Positions 11,770 to 14,359 of a stretch of DNA of 14,359 nucleotides are shown in pieces. A program made the translations under genes and the position numbers. Numbering within the stretch: position 1 is the first letter of the stretch; each line of letters starts with the position of its first letter. The stretch comes from Nanohaloarchaea archaeon SW_4_43_9. Lineage in GTDB: Archaea; Nanohalarchaeota; Nanosalinia; Nanosalinales; Nanosalinaceae. Under the pieces are notes generated by a model. The model was not told the DNA's origin. It made no database searches and saw nothing but the letters and a program-made list of their open reading frames with translations. The DNA lies in contig PXPD01000019.1 in assembly GCA_003009815.1 (NCBI GenBank), positions 1,633 through 15,991 on the forward strand, in the 5' to 3' direction.

Positions 11770-14359
11770 ATGTGGAAGAAGGCTCTAGTAATAATCAGTA
11801 TTATATTACTCTCTTCTGCAGCTTTAGGGGTTGAATGGAAGAGCGATCAAGCAAGGGATTTTATCCAATCTTATGACCCTGCTATGGATTTCTATGAAGA
11901 ATTCAAGATCAACGGAAGTAACAAGACTGATAGAGGCTTCATAGTTGAGGGAGAGGGAGAAACCGGGACTGTCAGATATATACCGCGAGTCACTGAGGCA
12001 TTTAAATCAGATAAGGGGCAGTGGCAGGATCAGACCTTGGTTACTATAGAATGGAAGATGGTTCCTGAAACATCCAACCAAGAGATAGTAAAGAACCCTA
12101 ATATATCATTTCAGATTTCTGATCAAACTGAACCAATCGAAGTAGATTTTAAATCAGAGAAGACCCCGGAATTCGGTTTTTCAAATAATTATAGATCCAC
12201 CCACACAATAAAAGATTCGAAGTATGAGACAGATTACGGATCTAAAGGTAAGGATCTGGTTTTTAATTTGGAAAATATAGAAGAGATGGGAAGCGAGAAA
12301 TCGGAATACGGTTTTAGAATACCTGTAGATCAAAGAGACGATATTCCGGTGAAGAGATTAAGATACAAATACCGAGAAAAAGAAGGTGGACAGGATGAAG
12401 TAGTACCAATTGATAATAATCCTAATCAGTCTGGAGAAGACTTGGAAAAAGTCGTTAACATGTCATCAGAAATAAAGATTGTCGTAGAAAATATTCCCAG
12501 TGAACACAATGAGAGCGGTCATTCAGGGTGGTTAAGGGATGCTGACAGAAACAGGTTCTTGCATCAGGTAGGACCTAAAAGAGGTGAAGAAACCCTAAAA
12601 TACACATACAGACAGTATCCTGAAATAGATTTCATGAGATGGAGCGATTTCCAGACTAAGGAAGAACTAGCACGAAACTACAGGATGGGAGTAGATAGCA
12701 CCACAGAAAAAGGTGCAGAATTCAAGGTGACGAGAGATGAATTATCAAAAAGAGAAACTGATAAAGCTAGAAAGTCAGGTCCCGCAGTAGACGTTAGAAC
12801 TCCGGAAATGCAAGTGGGAGGGGGATCGTTCATATATGTTTATGTACCGGTCGAAGTCGCATTGTCAGGATATAAGTTAAGAATAGAAAACCGTTCTTCT
12901 AAAGAACTTATTGGCGAAACAGAAACCGCACATAAAACTATCAAATTGCACTGGTTAGATTTAAAGGAAGACGGACTCAAGCCTGGTGAATACATAGTTA
13001 AACTTGAAACCGATAGAGACATCCTTCGCTCGCTTGATGAAAGATATGATTACAACTATACAACACAAATCAACGACACTTTTGAAGTAAGAAAACCGAG
13101 AGGTTCTCGAGATGGAGGGTATGCAGAAGAAGCAGTTGATAAAGCTAAAGAATTAATTGATGGCCTTTTATCTTCTGAAAATGAAGATCTATCCAAAGAA
13201 TACGGTTCAAAGACCTCGATAGTCGAAAATCCAGAAAGCATAGACTTACCTGTGAGCAGAGAAGCGGAGAACGTGTACAATCAGAATTTATGGTTATCGG
13301 TTCTAGATGATGTTCAAAATAGAGCCACGGTAAAACTATGGGGAGATGTGGATTTCAAATCGTACAAATGTTATTCAATGATAACCAAGAAGGAACAGAG
13401 CTTAACTGAACAGAACTCTATCAAAAACGGCATAATAGATCCAAATTCCGGAGATACTTTAATTGAGATTGAACTAAATAGTCTGGGAGAAGCAAGGATA
13501 CTATCAACAAATCCTATCGACCAAGATGAAGTCTTATACTCACAGTGCTTCAGAGAAAACGAAGCAACTAACTTAGTCAAGACATATACCGGTGATCTGA
13601 AAGTAAAAAACGAAAATATTGATACTATAAACGACTTAAAGCACAAATATTGGAAACCGGGTGCCGAATACGACGATCCTAATACGGCCGATGACCCTAA
13701 CCATAGATATACAATCCCGTATAATCCTTCTGGCAAAGCTGCGTATAAGAATAAGTACCGGTTTGAAGGAATTAAACCTAAATCCTGCAAAATAGGGCTT
13801 GAAAACGGTTTGAGCGGCGCCCAGAGCGGAAAAATAACAATAAATAATGAAAACGATTATCCTGTAAAGCTAGGATCGAACTTTAATGTTGCCGGGCTAG
13901 GGCTGGGCGCAGATACTGCATGGATAGGGCCAGGATCCAGCCGGGAACTATCCTTTAGACAAGAGATGGCTGTACCATCCTACGCGAAATCCCGGGCCCA
14001 AGAAGGAACTGGTACCGAGTACAGCGCCAAAATAAATCCTAAGTGGACCGGATCAGGTGGAGGGCCTTGTCAAGTATCCTGTCAGGTTACAGGTGATAAA
14101 GGAGAGCTTGGAAATCCTAAAGGAACTTACTCTGATAAATGCGGTTTAAAAAGCTCCAGCTCAAGTGCATGGGAGGAAAAATGCAGAGAGGAATACGAAT
14201 TAGAGAAGAAAAGAGTAGAATCTAGAGACAAGTGTATATCAGATCTGATCATTCCAAGCTGTGTGGAAGGAGACGATGACAGTTTAGAAAACTGCGAAGA
14301 AGTAATGGATACGCTCTGCAAAGATTTATACGGGGATAACTCGGATGCAGTTAGTGAAG
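11770..14359 (+). CDS. large secreted or cell-surface protein with cysteine-rich C-terminal part, 3' end missing
   Basis: The frame is open for at least 863 codons and runs off the window. I do not recognise the family. The N-terminus has two Lys followed by a hydrophobic stretch to about residue 21 (M-W-K-K-A-L-V-I-I-S...A-A-L-G), a Sec-type signal peptide probably cut near A-L-G. No other transmembrane segment is visible, and the rest is polar with strand-like patterns. At least seven N-glycosylation sequons support export. Residues about 445-500 resemble an Ig-like sandwich module (G-Y-K-L-R-I-E-N...K-P-G-E-Y-I-V-K-L). There is no Cys before residue 534; then C534, C593, C673, and eight between 767 and 850, the last in a charged helical segment. 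Codon use is visibly AT-richer than in the ribosomal genes. It may be an envelope, attachment or host-contact protein (inference). Confidence 0.85.
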   Translation, partial: MWKKALVIISIILLSSAALGVEWKSDQARDFIQSYDPAMDFYEEFKINGSNKTDRGFIVEGEGETGTVRYIPRVTEAFKSDKGQWQDQTLVTIEWKMVPETSNQEIVKNPNISFQISDQTEPIEVDFKSEKTPEFGFSNNYRSTHTIKDSKYETDYGSKGKDLVFNLENIEEMGSEKSEYGFRIPVDQRDDIPVKRLRYKYREKEGGQDEVVPIDNNPNQSGEDLEKVVNMSSEIKIVVENIPSEHNESGHSGWLRDADRNRFLHQVGPKRGEETLKYTYRQYPEIDFMRWSDFQTKEELARNYRMGVDSTTEKGAEFKVTRDELSKRETDKARKSGPAVDVRTPEMQVGGGSFIYVYVPVEVALSGYKLRIENRSSKELIGETETAHKTIKLHWLDLKEDGLKPGEYIVKLETDRDILRSLDERYDYNYTTQINDTFEVRKPRGSRDGGYAEEAVDKAKELIDGLLSSENEDLSKEYGSKTSIVENPESIDLPVSREAENVYNQNLWLSVLDDVQNRATVKLWGDVDFKSYKCYSMITKKEQSLTEQNSIKNGIIDPNSGDTLIEIELNSLGEARILSTNPIDQDEVLYSQCFRENEATNLVKTYTGDLKVKNENIDTINDLKHKYWKPGAEYDDPNTADDPNHRYTIPYNPSGKAAYKNKYRFEGIKPKSCKIGLENGLSGAQSGKITINNENDYPVKLGSNFNVAGLGLGADTAWIGPGSSRELSFRQEMAVPSYAKSRAQEGTGTEYSAKINPKWTGSGGGPCQVSCQVTGDKGELGNPKGTYSDKCGLKSSSSSAWEEKCREEYELEKKRVESRDKCISDLIIPSCVEGDDDSLENCEEVMDTLCKDLYGDNSDAVSE

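Noticed and set aside
13371..13790. 139-codon minus-strand frame opposite the large secreted protein gene
   Set aside because: The plus-strand frame is continuous over the whole region with consistent codon use; the opposite frame has no start signals.
1..14359. CRISPR arrays, insertion sequences, transposases or phage genes
   Set aside because: No regularly spaced direct repeats, no transposase motifs and no terminal inverted repeats with target duplications were seen. The window looks like a chromosomal core region.

Overview
The window most resembles the genome of a small, salt-adapted archaeon, probably a nanohaloarchaeon or another DPANN lineage. This is inference from four signs. The information-processing genes are archaeal in type (archaeal LeuRS, SecE, Spt5, L11, L1 and P0/L10). 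The proteins are very rich in Glu and Asp. Genes are packed closely. Many genes have a TATA-like box about 26-30 nt before the start codon and no Shine-Dalgarno site, which suggests leaderless mRNAs. Genes inside the operons instead carry GGTGA- or GGAGG-type ribosome binding sites.

Layout. Positions 1-781 hold the 3' end of an HD-domain phosphohydrolase gene. It meets, tail to tail, a minus-strand operon (2733 to 774) that encodes a MinD-like ATPase, a small membrane-anchored protein with an outer domain, and a second MinD-like ATPase. From 2849, reading the other way, come a two-helix membrane protein of unknown function and leuS. A short coiled-coil gene (6296-6033) faces leuS. An FKBP-type prolyl isomerase and ftsZ follow.

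Positions 8372-8695 hold no convincing gene but are rich in structure. They contain T-rich terminators, a long nested hairpin, a hairpin plus T-tract that looks like an intrinsic terminator, a strong TATA box, and a roughly 90-nt leader to the translation-protein operon. That leader starts with a hairpin resembling the ribosomal protein L1 binding site of 23S rRNA. The operon is secE-spt5-rpl11-rpl1-rpl10. The usual rpl12 gene does not follow rpl10. L10 instead ends in a long acidic linker and a terminal helical module.

From 11770 to the window edge runs one open frame of at least 863 codons. It encodes a secreted or surface protein with a signal peptide, many N-glycosylation sequons and a cysteine-rich C-terminal part. 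It is cut by the window end.

How the genes fit together: FtsZ (division), the two MinD proteins (spatial positioning) and the surface proteins point to cell-envelope and cell-pole organisation. LeuRS, FKBP, SecE, Spt5 and the ribosomal proteins form a translation, transcription-elongation and secretion block. The clearest regulatory hypothesis is that L1 represses its own operon, including secE and spt5, through the leader hairpin.
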